Assembly (NCBI RefSeq): GCF_018861005.1
Contig: NZ_JAHKQL010000004.1
Location: 208,127 to 243,325 of the forward strand
Length of the DNA: 35,199 bases
From: Polaribacter vadi
GTDB lineage: Bacteria; Bacteroidota; Bacteroidia; Flavobacteriales; Flavobacteriaceae
Direction: 5' to 3'
In this document: one piece after another, positions 1 to 9,600 of the stretch
Layout of the letters: every line of letters begins with the position of its first letter
Numbering within the stretch: the stretch's first letter is position 1
Notes under the pieces: generated by a model
What the model was told of the DNA's origin: nothing
Database searches by the model: none
The model's input: only the letters and a program-made list of their open reading frames with translations
Position numbers and translations under genes: made by a program

Positions 1-20
1 AATACTGAATACTGAATACT
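1..20. repeat. Short tandem repeat, unit aatactga
   Basis: Two and a half copies of the 8-base unit aatactga lie at the window edge and run up to the moaE stop codon (19-21). It is probably a small slippage repeat downstream of moaE. The rest of it may lie outside the window. Confidence 0.6.
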
Positions 21-441
21 AAGGATGTGCATTTACCCAAACTTCTCCATCAGAAAAATATTCTTTTTTCCAAATAGGTACAGTTTCTTTTAAAGTATCT
101 ATTGCAAACTCACAAGCTAAAAATGCAGCTTTTCTATGTTTTGATGAAACTGTAATAATAACAGGAATTGCACCAATTTGCAACATGCCTTCTGCATGAT
201 GAATGGCTATTTTTTTGATTTCGAATTTCTCTAAAGCTAAATCTGCAATTTTTTGCATTTCTTTAATCGCCATTGGTTTGTAAGTAGAAAAATCGAGCTG
301 TTTTACTTCTTTGCCTTGTGTATCATTTCTTACAGTGCCTACAAATGCTGATATTCCTCCACAAGAATCATCTTCTACAAAATGGTAACATTCTTGTAAA
401 TCTAATTTTTCTGATGTAATTTTTATCGAAGTTCTCTGCAT
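19..441 (-). CDS. moaE: Molybdopterin synthase catalytic subunit MoaE
   Basis: The 140-residue protein has the normal length for MoaE, the large subunit that, with thiocarboxylated MoaD, adds two sulfurs to cyclic pyranopterin monophosphate to make molybdopterin in the cytoplasm. Visible family signatures are the early GGISAFVGTVRN stretch, the central VSSKHRKAAFLACEFAID helix and the C-terminal VPIWKKEYFSDG block, which holds the conserved active-site lysines. It starts with ATG at 441. A Bacteroidetes -7 box (TACTTTTG on the minus strand, 449-456) lies just upstream, back to back with the promoter of the neighbouring plus-strand gene. Its partner moaD is 350 bases away on the same strand, but the intervening gene runs the other way, so the two are probably transcribed separately. 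The assignment is firm by motif and length. Confidence 0.95.
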   Translation of the reverse strand: MQRTSIKITSEKLDLQECYHFVEDDSCGGISAFVGTVRNDTQGKEVKQLDFSTYKPMAIKEMQKIADLALEKFEIKKIAIHHAEGMLQIGAIPVIITVSSKHRKAAFLACEFAIDTLKETVPIWKKEYFSDGEVWVNAHP

Positions 442-448
442 AGTTTAA

Positions 449-456
449 CAAAAGTA
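449..456 (-). promoter_or_regulatory. Candidate moaE promoter, -7 element
   Basis: On the minus strand this reads TACTTTTG, a match to the Bacteroidetes -7 consensus TAnnTTTG, 8 bases from the moaE ATG. No clear -33 TTG is visible at the expected spacing, so support is moderate. Confidence 0.4.
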
Positions 457-469
457 ATCATTCATAATG

Positions 470-477
470 TATCTTTG
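470..477 (+). promoter_or_regulatory. Candidate promoter of the DUF3817 gene, -7 element
   Basis: TATCTTTG matches TAnnTTTG and ends 26 bases before the ATG at 504. It faces away from the moaE -7 box, so the 62-base gap looks like a divergent promoter region. A good -33 TTG is not evident. Confidence 0.45.
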
Positions 478-503
478 TACTTTATTATTTTTAGAACATC
501 AAA

Positions 504-776
504 ATGAAAAGTATATTTAGAATTGTTAGTTTTTTAGAAGGAATATCTTACCTGCTTTTATTATTTATTGCAACACCTATTAAATATCTTCAAGGTGATG
601 ATAGTTATGTAAAAATGTTAGGCATGCCTCATGGATTACTTTTTATGCTTTATATAGTTTTAGCTATTGTAATTAAAAAAGAAATGAACTGGAACAGCAA
701 AACGTTAGGTATTGTTTTACTTTGCTCAGTTATCCCTTTTGGTACTTTTTATGTTGATAAAAAGTATTTAAGATAA
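504..776 (+). CDS. DUF3817 family small membrane protein
   Basis: This 90-residue protein has about three hydrophobic segments (roughly residues 8-27, 45-60 and 68-84). It carries the DUF3817 pattern: an N-terminal RIVSFLEGISYLLLLF helix, a central LGMPHGLLFMLYIVLA segment with the conserved Pro-His-Gly, and a third helix with VIPFGTF. The function of the family is not established; members are small inner-membrane proteins, sometimes fused to or beside transporters. Here it stands alone, convergent with moaD (18 bases between the genes) and divergent from moaE. The start is ATG with a plausible promoter upstream. The family call is confident and the role unknown. Confidence 0.85.
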   Translation: MKSIFRIVSFLEGISYLLLLFIATPIKYLQGDDSYVKMLGMPHGLLFMLYIVLAIVIKKEMNWNSKTLGIVLLCSVIPFGTFYVDKKYLR

Positions 777-796
777 AAAATCTATTACAAGATTTT
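777..796. terminator. Weak bidirectional terminator between DUF3817 and moaD
   Basis: The 7-base inverted repeat AAAATCT / AGATTTT with a 6-base loop separates two convergent genes. It is AT-only apart from one pair, so it would be a weak terminator. It overlaps the moaD stop codon. Confidence 0.35.
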
Positions 797-1037
797 AACC
801 TCCACTTACTGGCGGAATTACAGCAACAACATCACCTACTTTTAAAAGAGTTTCATTTTCTGCATATTCTTCATTTACAGCAATTGCATAAGAATTGATA
901 TTTTTTAAAGCAGAGAACTCATCTTTTAAAACAGATTTAAAATTTTCTACGGATGAATTTTCATCAACCTCAATTTGTAATTCTGATGCACTCACCAAAT
1001 CTGATGTAATTCCGAAAAAAAGTGTTTTTATTTTCAT
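795..1037 (-). CDS. moaD: Molybdopterin synthase sulfur carrier subunit MoaD (ThiS/MoaD family)
   Basis: An 80-residue beta-grasp protein ending in PPVSGG. The C-terminal Gly-Gly is the site that is adenylated by MoeB-type enzymes and thiocarboxylated before sulfur transfer in the MoaE complex. The VGDVVAVIPPVSGG tail is diagnostic for MoaD rather than ThiS. I chose the ATG at 1037; the frame could be extended three codons to a TTG at 1046, but the ATG gives the canonical MKIKTLFFG strand. It lies 19 bases downstream of the DUF5686 gene and is probably co-transcribed with it, which is an unexpected partnership for a Moco gene. Confidence 0.92.
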   Translation of the reverse strand: MKIKTLFFGITSDLVSASELQIEVDENSSVENFKSVLKDEFSALKNINSYAIAVNEEYAENETLLKVGDVVAVIPPVSGG

Positions 1038-1056
1038 AATCAACAAAGATAAATGA

Positions 1057-3531
1057 TTAGAAAGACATATTTAAACCAAACAACCATCCACTTTTTCGAT
1101 TACCACCATTTACAGATCTCACATAATCAACTCGTAACAAACGCCATTTACCAAAACCAATATTATCTAATCCAACAGCATATTCTGAGTAAGGTTTAGC
1201 ATCAGACATAAACATTGTTTTTGCACTACCTATTAAATGAAAGTTCAATTTATTTATCAACGGAATTCTACCTAAAATAGCGCCTTTAAAATTATGCTCT
1301 ATATGCGCTTCTGCATATTTATCATTTGTGTAATATTGATAATAATCTAACAAACCAAAATTATTTTTTCTGTTAACATCCGTTACAAAAAACATTTCAT
1401 TCCCTACAACTTGTAAATTATCCATAAACGGTATATCCTTCTTTTTTAAGAAAGCACCTGCTCTAATTTTATAAAACAACTCACCATAATTACCTGTATT
1501 TACATCTTGTCTTAAAGTAGCAATTAAAACATCTGAATTAAACTCAGCATTATCAGCTGCAAATGTTTTTCTATAATTTAAACTTAGTGTAGGATATTTT
1601 TCATTTCCAATATTAAACTTACTATCTGGATAGGTTAAATATTTTTGACCAAATACAAATCTTAACCCCATATTTAATGTTGCAATTTTATGTGCTGTAA
1701 AAACAGAACTTGTAAAATTATCTGGTTCTAAAGGATTATTAGAAGTATAAGGTTGGTATTTTTCTTCGGATACAAACGAATAATTGGTAGTATTAAAAAG
1801 TGGTTTTCTATTCGCATATTCTAAAGAAGACGAGAAAAATACACCGTTTTTAATTTCTTCGGAAAAACCAATTCTTGCAAATTCCTTTTCATAAATCTTA
1901 AGTACATTTTGTCTTCTAAATAAAGATAATACAAAATTATCTAATGGTTTAACTGCATTTCTTCTATTAAATTGAGCTGTTGTAACACCTCCTGTAATGT
2001 ACATTCTAGGTCTAGAAAAATTATTCCATTTTTTACTAAAATAAAAAGTAGGTCTAGCTCTTTTATCAGAAAAACCATAATCTACATCAAAACCTACACT
2101 CCACCATTTTCCTTCATCATTTAACCTTTTATAATAACTTGCTCCTAAAGAAGTCTTAAACCCCTGAACAGTGTTAAAACCAAAATCATCTATTAAACCA
2201 CTAAAAGACAAAGACCATTTTTCGTAAGTATCTCTATAACTATAACCAGTTATTGGAGATAATAATTTGAATTTATTAGATCTATTATCTAAGGAATCTA
2301 AAAACTTCTCTGATTTACGAACTACTTTTATACTATCTTTTAAAGCATAATCTTGAGACTCTTCTTTGGTCAAAGGCACAGGTCTTAAAGTGTTCCAAAA
2401 AACAGAATCTTTTTTTGTGGCATTTTCTTTAAATGACAAAACTTCGTTTGTAAATGTATTCTCATTAAAACTAGGATTAAAATTATAATCAGAATACACA
2501 TAAGAAAATTTTCCTTGGGGTTTAAACCCTAAAAACTTAATATCAAAAGCTATAGTCTGCGTTACTAGAACCCAAGCATCAACTTTATCAGAATAATTAT
2601 AGCTTTGTTTTACACCTAAAGAATTTACAAAAGGCAAATTTACTTGAACTCCTGTAGTTGTTAAATCTGAACCATACAAAGCCCAATCATCTTCTACAAC
2701 ATAAATAGAACCTTGAAAAACACGATCATTTTTACGTTTTGGTATTAATTTTATTTTGTTGATGAGTTTACCATTTTTATCGTAAAAAGTACCTTCTAAT
2801 TTATAACGATAATAACTAAAAGCATTCGTAGAAATAGGCGAAATTAAATTGTTAAAAATCTCTATACTATTATCATATAAATTAATATCAGATTCTTCTG
2901 CCCTATTAAAACTTACTCCATTATCCTCTCCAGAAACCTTAGAAGCCGTTATTATTTCTTTAAACTTCTTTGGTTTTTTCTGAAATGATATATTAGAAAA
3001 AGTTTCTGATAAATAAACAATTCCACTTCTTGTAGAGTCTAATCCTCCACCTAAATCTCCCATTTCTTGGCCAAGAAACTTCTTAGGTAAATCTTTAATT
3101 CTGGTTAATCCTCTAGAATAAAATTTAGCAGTATAATTTGCATATTTATCTGTATTTTTATCTTTATTAGCTATTACATTTCTAATAATTCTATCTGCAG
3201 GATTTTCTTTGGTAGAGATAGAAATTTCATCTAATTGAATATTTTCTTGTTCGAGTTTTACATTTAACTCAAAAGGAAAAGAAGTAATATTTACCTCTTT
3301 TTTTAATGTTTTATATCCTAAAAACTGAAAAACGACAACTTGTTTCCCTAACTTATTGGTTTCTAAAAAATAATCTCCATTATCATTAGAAGTTGTACCT
3401 TTTGTAGTTTTATCTAAATAAATACTAACAAAAGAAAGTGGTTCGTTTTTAGCATCTGTAATTTTCCCTTTTACTTGAGCTACTGCTATTAATGAAATCA
3501 ATAACAGAAATGGTAGTAATGTTTTTTTCAT
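1057..3531 (-). CDS. DUF5686 outer-membrane protein with N-terminal carboxypeptidase-regulatory-like domain
   Basis: The 824-residue protein has a signal peptide (MKKTLLPFLLLISLIAVA, cleavage near residue 18). It is followed by a CarboxypepD_reg-like beta-sandwich (about 20-95, with VKGKITDAKNEPLSFVSIYL and the FLGYK turn), as in SusC/TonB-dependent receptors. The remainder matches the large DUF5686 family of Bacteroidetes: alternating polar/hydrophobic strands suggest an outer-membrane beta-barrel, ending in LFGLNMSF with a terminal Phe typical of barrel insertion. No TonB plug domain is evident, so it is not a canonical TonB-dependent transporter. Function is unknown; it may bind or import a ligand at the outer membrane. 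It starts with ATG and has a candidate promoter at 3555-3581. moaD follows in the same direction. Confidence 0.85.
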   Translation of the reverse strand: MKKTLLPFLLLISLIAVAQVKGKITDAKNEPLSFVSIYLDKTTKGTTSNDNGDYFLETNKLGKQVVVFQFLGYKTLKKEVNITSFPFELNVKLEQENIQLDEISISTKENPADRIIRNVIANKDKNTDKYANYTAKFYSRGLTRIKDLPKKFLGQEMGDLGGGLDSTRSGIVYLSETFSNISFQKKPKKFKEIITASKVSGEDNGVSFNRAEESDINLYDNSIEIFNNLISPISTNAFSYYRYKLEGTFYDKNGKLINKIKLIPKRKNDRVFQGSIYVVEDDWALYGSDLTTTGVQVNLPFVNSLGVKQSYNYSDKVDAWVLVTQTIAFDIKFLGFKPQGKFSYVYSDYNFNPSFNENTFTNEVLSFKENATKKDSVFWNTLRPVPLTKEESQDYALKDSIKVVRKSEKFLDSLDNRSNKFKLLSPITGYSYRDTYEKWSLSFSGLIDDFGFNTVQGFKTSLGASYYKRLNDEGKWWSVGFDVDYGFSDKRARPTFYFSKKWNNFSRPRMYITGGVTTAQFNRRNAVKPLDNFVLSLFRRQNVLKIYEKEFARIGFSEEIKNGVFFSSSLEYANRKPLFNTTNYSFVSEEKYQPYTSNNPLEPDNFTSSVFTAHKIATLNMGLRFVFGQKYLTYPDSKFNIGNEKYPTLSLNYRKTFAADNAEFNSDVLIATLRQDVNTGNYGELFYKIRAGAFLKKKDIPFMDNLQVVGNEMFFVTDVNRKNNFGLLDYYQYYTNDKYAEAHIEHNFKGAILGRIPLINKLNFHLIGSAKTMFMSDAKPYSEYAVGLDNIGFGKWRLLRVDYVRSVNGGNRKSGWLFGLNMSF

Positions 3532-3554
3532 AGTTTAGTTTTGGTTGATTTTCA

Positions 3555-3581
3555 CAAACTTAAAGTTTCTTGCCTAAGCAA
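3555..3581 (-). promoter_or_regulatory. Candidate promoter of the DUF5686-moaD unit
   Basis: On the minus strand a TTG (3579-3581) is followed after 16 bases by TAAGTTTG (3555-3562), a match to TAnnTTTG. The -7 box lies 23 bases upstream of the ATG. Confidence 0.45.
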
Positions 3582-3747
3582 ATCTTTAAAATTTGTTAAA
3601 CAACTTACAATAATTTCTTAAAAATAAGACACAATAACAATACCAAAAGTTGCCTGTACTTTTAAATTGATAAAATTTGATGTTTAGTTACGTATCAAAT
3701 GGAATAATTTACAACAAAATTAGATCTTCTAAAAAGTTAAAAATAGT

Positions 3748-3776
3748 TTGCTCTTTATATGAAAAGCCTATATTTG
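3748..3776 (+). promoter_or_regulatory. Strong Bacteroidetes-type promoter of the maeB operon
   Basis: TTG (3748-3750), 18 bases, then TATATTTG (3769-3776): both elements of the Bacteroidetes primary sigma consensus at good spacing, 27 bases upstream of the maeB ATG. This probably drives the whole maeB-ruvA-sprA-gcvH-vanZ-tonB transcript, because downstream gaps are very short. Confidence 0.65.
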
Positions 3777-3803
3777 TGAACTACTTAGAAATATAAAAAA
3801 TTC

Positions 3804-6083
3804 ATGAGCGATTCTAGAAAACGACACGAAGCTTTACTGTACCACGCAAAACCAAAACCAGGTAAAATAGCAGTGGTACCTACTAAAAAATATGCAACTC
3901 AACACGATTTAACATTAGCATATTCGCCTGGTGTTGCAGAACCTTGTTTAGAAATTGAAAAAGATAAAAACAACGTATATAAATATACTTCTAAAGGGAA
4001 TTTAGTTGCTGTAATTTCTAACGGAACTGCAGTTTTAGGTCTAGGTAATATTGGCCCTGAAGCTTCTAAACCTGTAATGGAAGGTAAAGGTTTACTGTTT
4101 AAAATCTTTGCAGATATTGATGTTTTTGATATTGAAGTAGACGCTACTGATGTAGATAAATTTGTAGAAACTGTAAAAGCAATTGCACCAACTTTTGGTG
4201 GAATTAATTTAGAAGATATAAAAGCCCCAGAAGCTTTTGAGATAGAAAGAAGATTAAAAGAGGAATTAGACATTCCTGTAATGCATGATGACCAACATGG
4301 AACTGCAATTATCTCTGCTGCTGCACTAAAAAATGCCATAGAAATAACAAAAAAAGATATTTCTAAAATTAAAATGGTAGTAAATGGTGCTGGAGCTGCT
4401 GCAATTTCTTGTACTCGTTTGTACCTAAAACTTGGTGCAAAAAGAGAAAACATTATCATGTGCGATAGCAAAGGTGTTATCAGGCAAGATAGAGACAATT
4501 TAACATCACAAAAAGCAGAATTTGCAACCTCACAAGATTTAAATACTTTAGAGGAAGCTATGCAAAATGCAGATGTTTTTATTGGTTTATCTATGGGGAA
4601 TGTTGTGACACCAGAAATGCTTTTATCTATGGCAAAAAAGCCAATTGTTTTTGCAATGGCAAACCCTACTCCAGAAATTGAGTACGAATTAGCAATTGCT
4701 ACTAGAGATGATATTATTATGGCAACTGGTAGATCAGACCATCCTAACCAAGTAAATAATGTACTTGGTTTTCCATTTATTTTTAGAGGCGCTTTAGATG
4801 TTAGAGCAACTAAAATTAATGAAGAAATGAAAATGGCTGCTGTACATGCATTAGCTGATTTGGCTAAAAAAACAGTTCCTGAACAAGTAAATATTGTTTA
4901 CGATGAAGTTAGTTTAGCTTTTGGTGAAGAATATATTATACCTAAACCTTTTGACCCTAGATTAATTTACGAAATTCCACCAGCAATTGCAAAAGCTGCT
5001 ATGGATTCTGGAGTTGCTTTAGAACCTATTACAGATTGGGATAGATACAGAGAAGAATTAATGGAACGTTCTGGTTCTGGTAGTAAAGAAATACGTTTAA
5101 TACACAATAGAGCAAAAAGCAATCGTAAACGTATTGTGTTTGCAGAAGCAGACCATTTAGATGTTCTTAAAGCTGCACAAAGAGTACATGAAGAAAAATT
5201 AGGAGACCCTATTTTATTAGGTAGAAAAGATGTAATTCTTGCTTTAAAAGAAGAAATTGGTTTTACTGGTGATGTGCCAATCTTAGACCCAAAAACAGAC
5301 CAAGAAAAAGAAAGAATAAATCGTTTTGCAGAAGCTTACTGGAAAACAAGACAACGTAAAGGAAGAACATTAAATGAAGCAAAAAAATTAATGCGAGAGC
5401 GTAATTATTTTGCAGCAATGATGGTTAATGAAAACGAAGCAGATGCCTTAATTACTGGTTATTCTAGACCTTACCCAACTGTTGTTAAGCCAATTTTAGA
5501 ACTCATTGAAAAAGATAAAGGTATCTCTAAAGTAGCTGCATGTAACTTAATGTTAACTAAGCAAGGCCCAATCTTTTTGGCAGATACTACCATAAATATT
5601 AATCCAAGTGCTAAAGATTTGGTAAAAATATCGCAAATGACATCTAATCTAGCAAAGATGTTTGGTATGAAACCTAATGTTGCAATGTTGTCTTTCTCTA
5701 ACTTTGGATCTTCGAACACAGAAACATCTAAAAAAATTAGAGAAGCTGTTTCATATATTCATCGTCATTTCCCAAACGCTGTTGTAGATGGAGAAATCCA
5801 GGCGGATTTTGCATTAAACCCAGAAATGTTAGCCAAAGAGTTTCCTTTTTCTAAATTAAATGGTAAAAAAGTTAATATTTTAATTTTTCCTAATTTAGAG
5901 TCTGCGAACATAACATATAAATTATTAAAACAAGTAGAAGGTGCTGAATCTATTGGACCAGTAATCTTAGGTTTAAATAAAGCAGTACACATTTTACAAC
6001 TAGGTTCTAGTGTAGATGAAATGGTAAATATGGCTGCTTTAGCTTGTGTTGATGCACAGCAGAGAGAAAAGAATAAAAAATAG
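3804..6083 (+). CDS. maeB: NADP-dependent malic enzyme, MaeB type with phosphotransacetylase-like C-terminus
   Basis: The 759-residue length is that of the two-domain MaeB enzymes, which convert malate to pyruvate and CO2 with reduction of NADP. The malic N-terminal domain holds AYSPGVAEPC (about 39-48), and the HDDQHGTA motif falls at 161-168. The Rossmann dinucleotide loop VNGAGAAAISC is at 193-203. From about residue 440 the protein matches the phosphate acetyl/butyryltransferase fold (RIVFAEADHLDVLKAAQ onwards), which in this family is a regulatory, acetyl-CoA-sensing domain rather than an active transacetylase. It is first in a long operon; ruvA starts 24 bases after its stop. Choosing NADP over NAD rests on family architecture only. 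Confidence 0.95.
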   Translation: MSDSRKRHEALLYHAKPKPGKIAVVPTKKYATQHDLTLAYSPGVAEPCLEIEKDKNNVYKYTSKGNLVAVISNGTAVLGLGNIGPEASKPVMEGKGLLFKIFADIDVFDIEVDATDVDKFVETVKAIAPTFGGINLEDIKAPEAFEIERRLKEELDIPVMHDDQHGTAIISAAALKNAIEITKKDISKIKMVVNGAGAAAISCTRLYLKLGAKRENIIMCDSKGVIRQDRDNLTSQKAEFATSQDLNTLEEAMQNADVFIGLSMGNVVTPEMLLSMAKKPIVFAMANPTPEIEYELAIATRDDIIMATGRSDHPNQVNNVLGFPFIFRGALDVRATKINEEMKMAAVHALADLAKKTVPEQVNIVYDEVSLAFGEEYIIPKPFDPRLIYEIPPAIAKAAMDSGVALEPITDWDRYREELMERSGSGSKEIRLIHNRAKSNRKRIVFAEADHLDVLKAAQRVHEEKLGDPILLGRKDVILALKEEIGFTGDVPILDPKTDQEKERINRFAEAYWKTRQRKGRTLNEAKKLMRERNYFAAMMVNENEADALITGYSRPYPTVVKPILELIEKDKGISKVAACNLMLTKQGPIFLADTTININPSAKDLVKISQMTSNLAKMFGMKPNVAMLSFSNFGSSNTETSKKIREAVSYIHRHFPNAVVDGEIQADFALNPEMLAKEFPFSKLNGKKVNILIFPNLESANITYKLLKQVEGAESIGPVILGLNKAVHILQLGSSVDEMVNMAALACVDAQQREKNKK

Positions 6084-6107
6084 TACTTTAGAGCCAAGAA
6101 AAAAACT

Positions 6108-6689
6108 ATGATTACACAAGTAAGAGGAAGATTAGTAGAAAAAAACCCAACAGAAGTTGTTGTAGATTGTAATGGAGTTGGGTATTTATTACATATTTCT
6201 TTAAATACTTTTTCTAGTTTACCTGCAGATGAAAATGTGGTTTTATACACGCATTTATCTATTAGAGAAGATGCTCACACGCTTTTCGGATTCATCAACA
6301 AAACTGAGAGAGAAGTTTTTAAACTATTAATTTCAGTTTCTGGTGTTGGCCCAAGTATTGCAAGAACAATGTGTTCTTCTATGACATCCGAAGAAATACA
6401 AAATGCAATTGCATCAGAAAATGTAGCTCTAATACAATCTGTAAAAGGTATTGGTGCAAAAACAGCACAAAGAGTTATTGTAGACTTAAAAGATAAAATT
6501 TTAAAAACGTTTGATATTGATGAAGTTTCTGTTAACACAAGCAATACGAACAAAGATGAAGCGTTATCTGCTTTAGAAGTTTTAGGTTTTCATAAAAAAC
6601 AATCTGATAAAGTTGTAAACGCTGTTTTAAAAGAAAACCCTGATGCATCAGTAGAAAAAATCATAAAACTAGCTTTAAAAAACTTATAG
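6108..6689 (+). CDS. ruvA: Holliday junction branch migration protein RuvA
   Basis: The 193-residue protein shows the full RuvA layout: an N-terminal OB-fold (MITQVRGRLVEKNPTEVVVD), two helix-hairpin-helix motifs (around LLISVSGVGPSIART and IQSVKGIGAKTAQRVIVDL), and a C-terminal RuvB-contacting three-helix domain (ALSALEVLGFHKKQSDKVV). RuvA tetramers hold the four-way junction and load the RuvB motor in the cytoplasm. It lies between maeB and sprA, only 4 bases from the latter. The ruvA-sprA adjacency is known in flavobacteria. Confidence 0.97.
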   Translation: MITQVRGRLVEKNPTEVVVDCNGVGYLLHISLNTFSSLPADENVVLYTHLSIREDAHTLFGFINKTEREVFKLLISVSGVGPSIARTMCSSMTSEEIQNAIASENVALIQSVKGIGAKTAQRVIVDLKDKILKTFDIDEVSVNTSNTNKDEALSALEVLGFHKKQSDKVVNAVLKENPDASVEKIIKLALKNL

Positions 6690-6693
6690 TCAA

Positions 6694-9600
6694 TTGGTTA
6701 AATTATTAAAAAAAATAATTGCAATAGTTCTTTTTACTTTTTCGGTAAATTTATCAGTATACGCACAAACTACACAAAGTAAAGATTCATCAGAAGTAAA
6801 AAAAGACACTTTAAACCTTAGATACGATTTTAACAACACCCAAAAAGGAGGTCTTTTCTTAGATGATTTAGCAGAAAAGGAAGTCATTTTTGATAAAGCA
6901 TTAAATAAATACGTAATTATTGAGAAAATTGGTGATTATTATACCAAAACTCCTATTTTTTTAACACAAAGAGAATACGCACAATATCGTTTAAAAAGAG
7001 ATATGTTGCAGTACTTTAAAGACAAAGTAAGTGCTACCAATAGTAAGAAAAAAGGTGCTGCAGCTGCACAAAAAGATTTACTACCAGAATATTATGTGAA
7101 TTCTAAGTTTTTCGAATCTATTTTTGGTGGTAACACTGTAAAAGTAACACCAACTGGTAATCTGAATTTAAAACTAGGTGCTATTTATCAAAATACAGAA
7201 AACCCACAAATATCCGAAGAAAACAGAAGTAGTTTTACTTTCGATTTTGATCAACAAATAAATGCAAGTATTCGTGCAAAAGTTGGTGAACGTTTAGAGT
7301 TTACTGCAAATTATGACACACAATCTACTTTCGATTTTCAGAACTTAGTAAAAATTGATTATTCACCTACTGAAGATGATATAATTCAGGGTATTGAAGC
7401 TGGTAACATTGCAATGCCAATTAAAAACTCTTTAATAAATGGAGCACAAAGTCTATTTGGTGTAAAAGCACAATTACAATTTGGTAAAACAAGTGTTACT
7501 GCAGTTTTTTCTCAACAAAACTCAGAAAGTAAAACTGTTGTTTCAGAAGCTGGTGCTTCTATAGAAGAATTTGAATTATTGGCCACAGATTATGATAATG
7601 ACAGACACTTTTTCTTATCGCAATTTTTTATTGATAATTATGCCAATTCTCTTAAACAATATCCATTAATTAGTAGCCAAGTTAATATTACAAGAATAGA
7701 AGTTTGGATTACTAATAGAACTGCTACAACAGAAGATTTTAGAAGTATTGTTGCTCTTGCAGATCTTGGTGAAACAGACAACCCAAATGCAAATAATGAT
7801 TTTTATAGTAATTTGGTAGCAGATTCTGGTAATGTTACAAACTCTACTAGCCCTATTAGTATTAATGCAAGTGGTCAACAATTATATTTACCTCAAAATA
7901 ATGCCAATAATATTTATACTGATGCTGTTTTAGCAGGTATTAGAGATGTTTCTGATGTAGAAAACACCTTAAGTAGTAACTTTAACATGACTTCAGGTAC
8001 AGATTATTCAATGCTAGAAAATGCTAGAAAATTAAGTACTAGCGAGTACACTTTAAATTCTCAATTAGGTTATATCTCTTTAAATAGAAGATTAAATGAT
8101 GGTGAAGTTTTAGCAGTTGCTTACGAATATACTGTTGCTGGTTCTGTAAACGGAACTACTGAAAAATCGTTTAAAGTTGGTGAATTTTCTAATGATGGTA
8201 TACAATCTCCAGATAATTTAGCTGTTAAATTATTACGCTCAGAAATTTTAAAAACCAATCGTGAAAATACAACTACAGGAGAAACAGAGTCTTTTCCTAC
8301 TTGGCGTTTAATGATGAAAAACGTTTATGCTTTAGGTGCATATCCTTTAGAACAAGATGGTTTTCGTTTCGAGATTCAATATAGAGATGATGATACAGGT
8401 ATAGCATCCAATGTTTTACAAAATGCAAATACGGCTAACATAGCTAATCTACCATTAATTCAAGTTTTTCAATTAGATCAATTAGATCAAAGTCAATATA
8501 GAACTGCAGATGGTTATTTTGATTACCTAGAAGGTATAACAGTAATCTCTGAAAACGGTTATGTTATTTTTCCAGAACCTGAACCTTTTGGTAATGATTT
8601 GGTTTTAGATACAAGTAATTCTAGTGATATTGGTTTAGATGAAACTGTAGACAGTGAATACCTTTTTAAAGAGTTATATTTAAACACCAAAACAAACATT
8701 AAAAACAACTTTCAAACCAAAGACAAGTATTATTTAAAAGGTTACTTTAAATCAGAAAGTTCAGGAGGTATATCAATTGGTGCATTTAATGTGCCTAGAG
8801 GTTCTGTAACAGTAACTGCTAATGGAAGACAATTAGTAGAAGGTATAGATTATGTGGTTGATTATTCTTTGGGTAAAGTACAAATTCTAGATCCAGGATT
8901 ACAAGCTTCTGATACACCTATAAATGTATCTACAGAAAATAATGCTGTATTTAATCAACAAAGAAAAACCTTTATGGGTGTTGATGTAGAACATAAATTT
9001 TCTGATGAGTTAATTGTTGGTGCAACTGTATTAAATGTAAACGAAAGACCATTAACTGCTAAAATTAATTTTGGGTCAGAACCTATAAACAATACTATGT
9101 TTGGGTTTAATATTGATTATTCTACAGAAGTACCTTATTTTACAAAACTAGCAAACAAACTACCTTTTGTAGATACAGATGTGCCTTCTAATTTATCTGT
9201 TAGAGCAGATATGGCCTATTTATTACCAGGCACACCAAGTGGAATAGATGTTACAGGTGCTGCAACTTCTTATATTGATGATTTTGAAGCTTCTCAAATA
9301 CCCATTAGTTTATTATCTGCCTTAGATTGGTATGAAGCAAGTACACCAAGAAACGAAACCGATGATAAATTTAATGGTAATAGTAGCGATTTAGATTACA
9401 ATAATAATAGAGGGAAATTAGCTTGGTATAGTATAGATCAAATTTTTTATGGTTTAGGTGATACTCCATCTAGCATAAATGCAGACGAACAATCTAGAGC
9501 AGAAACAAGACAGATTAATTACAGCGAACTTTTTCCTAATCAAGAATTTGACATCACACAAAATACTCTTATAAGAACTTTAGATTTAGCTTATTTTCCA

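Noticed and set aside
1057..3531. DUF5686 protein as a TonB-dependent receptor
   Set aside because: The CarboxypepD_reg-like domain is shared with SusC-type receptors, but no plug domain or TonB box is apparent.
3899..4498. Minus-strand open frame of 199 codons inside maeB
   Set aside because: It lies wholly within a clearly conserved maeB sequence, is Ser/Ile-rich without family resemblance, and is a shadow of codon usage.
5765..6250. Minus-strand open frame spanning the maeB-ruvA junction
   Set aside because: It is opposite two well-supported genes and has no recognisable motif.
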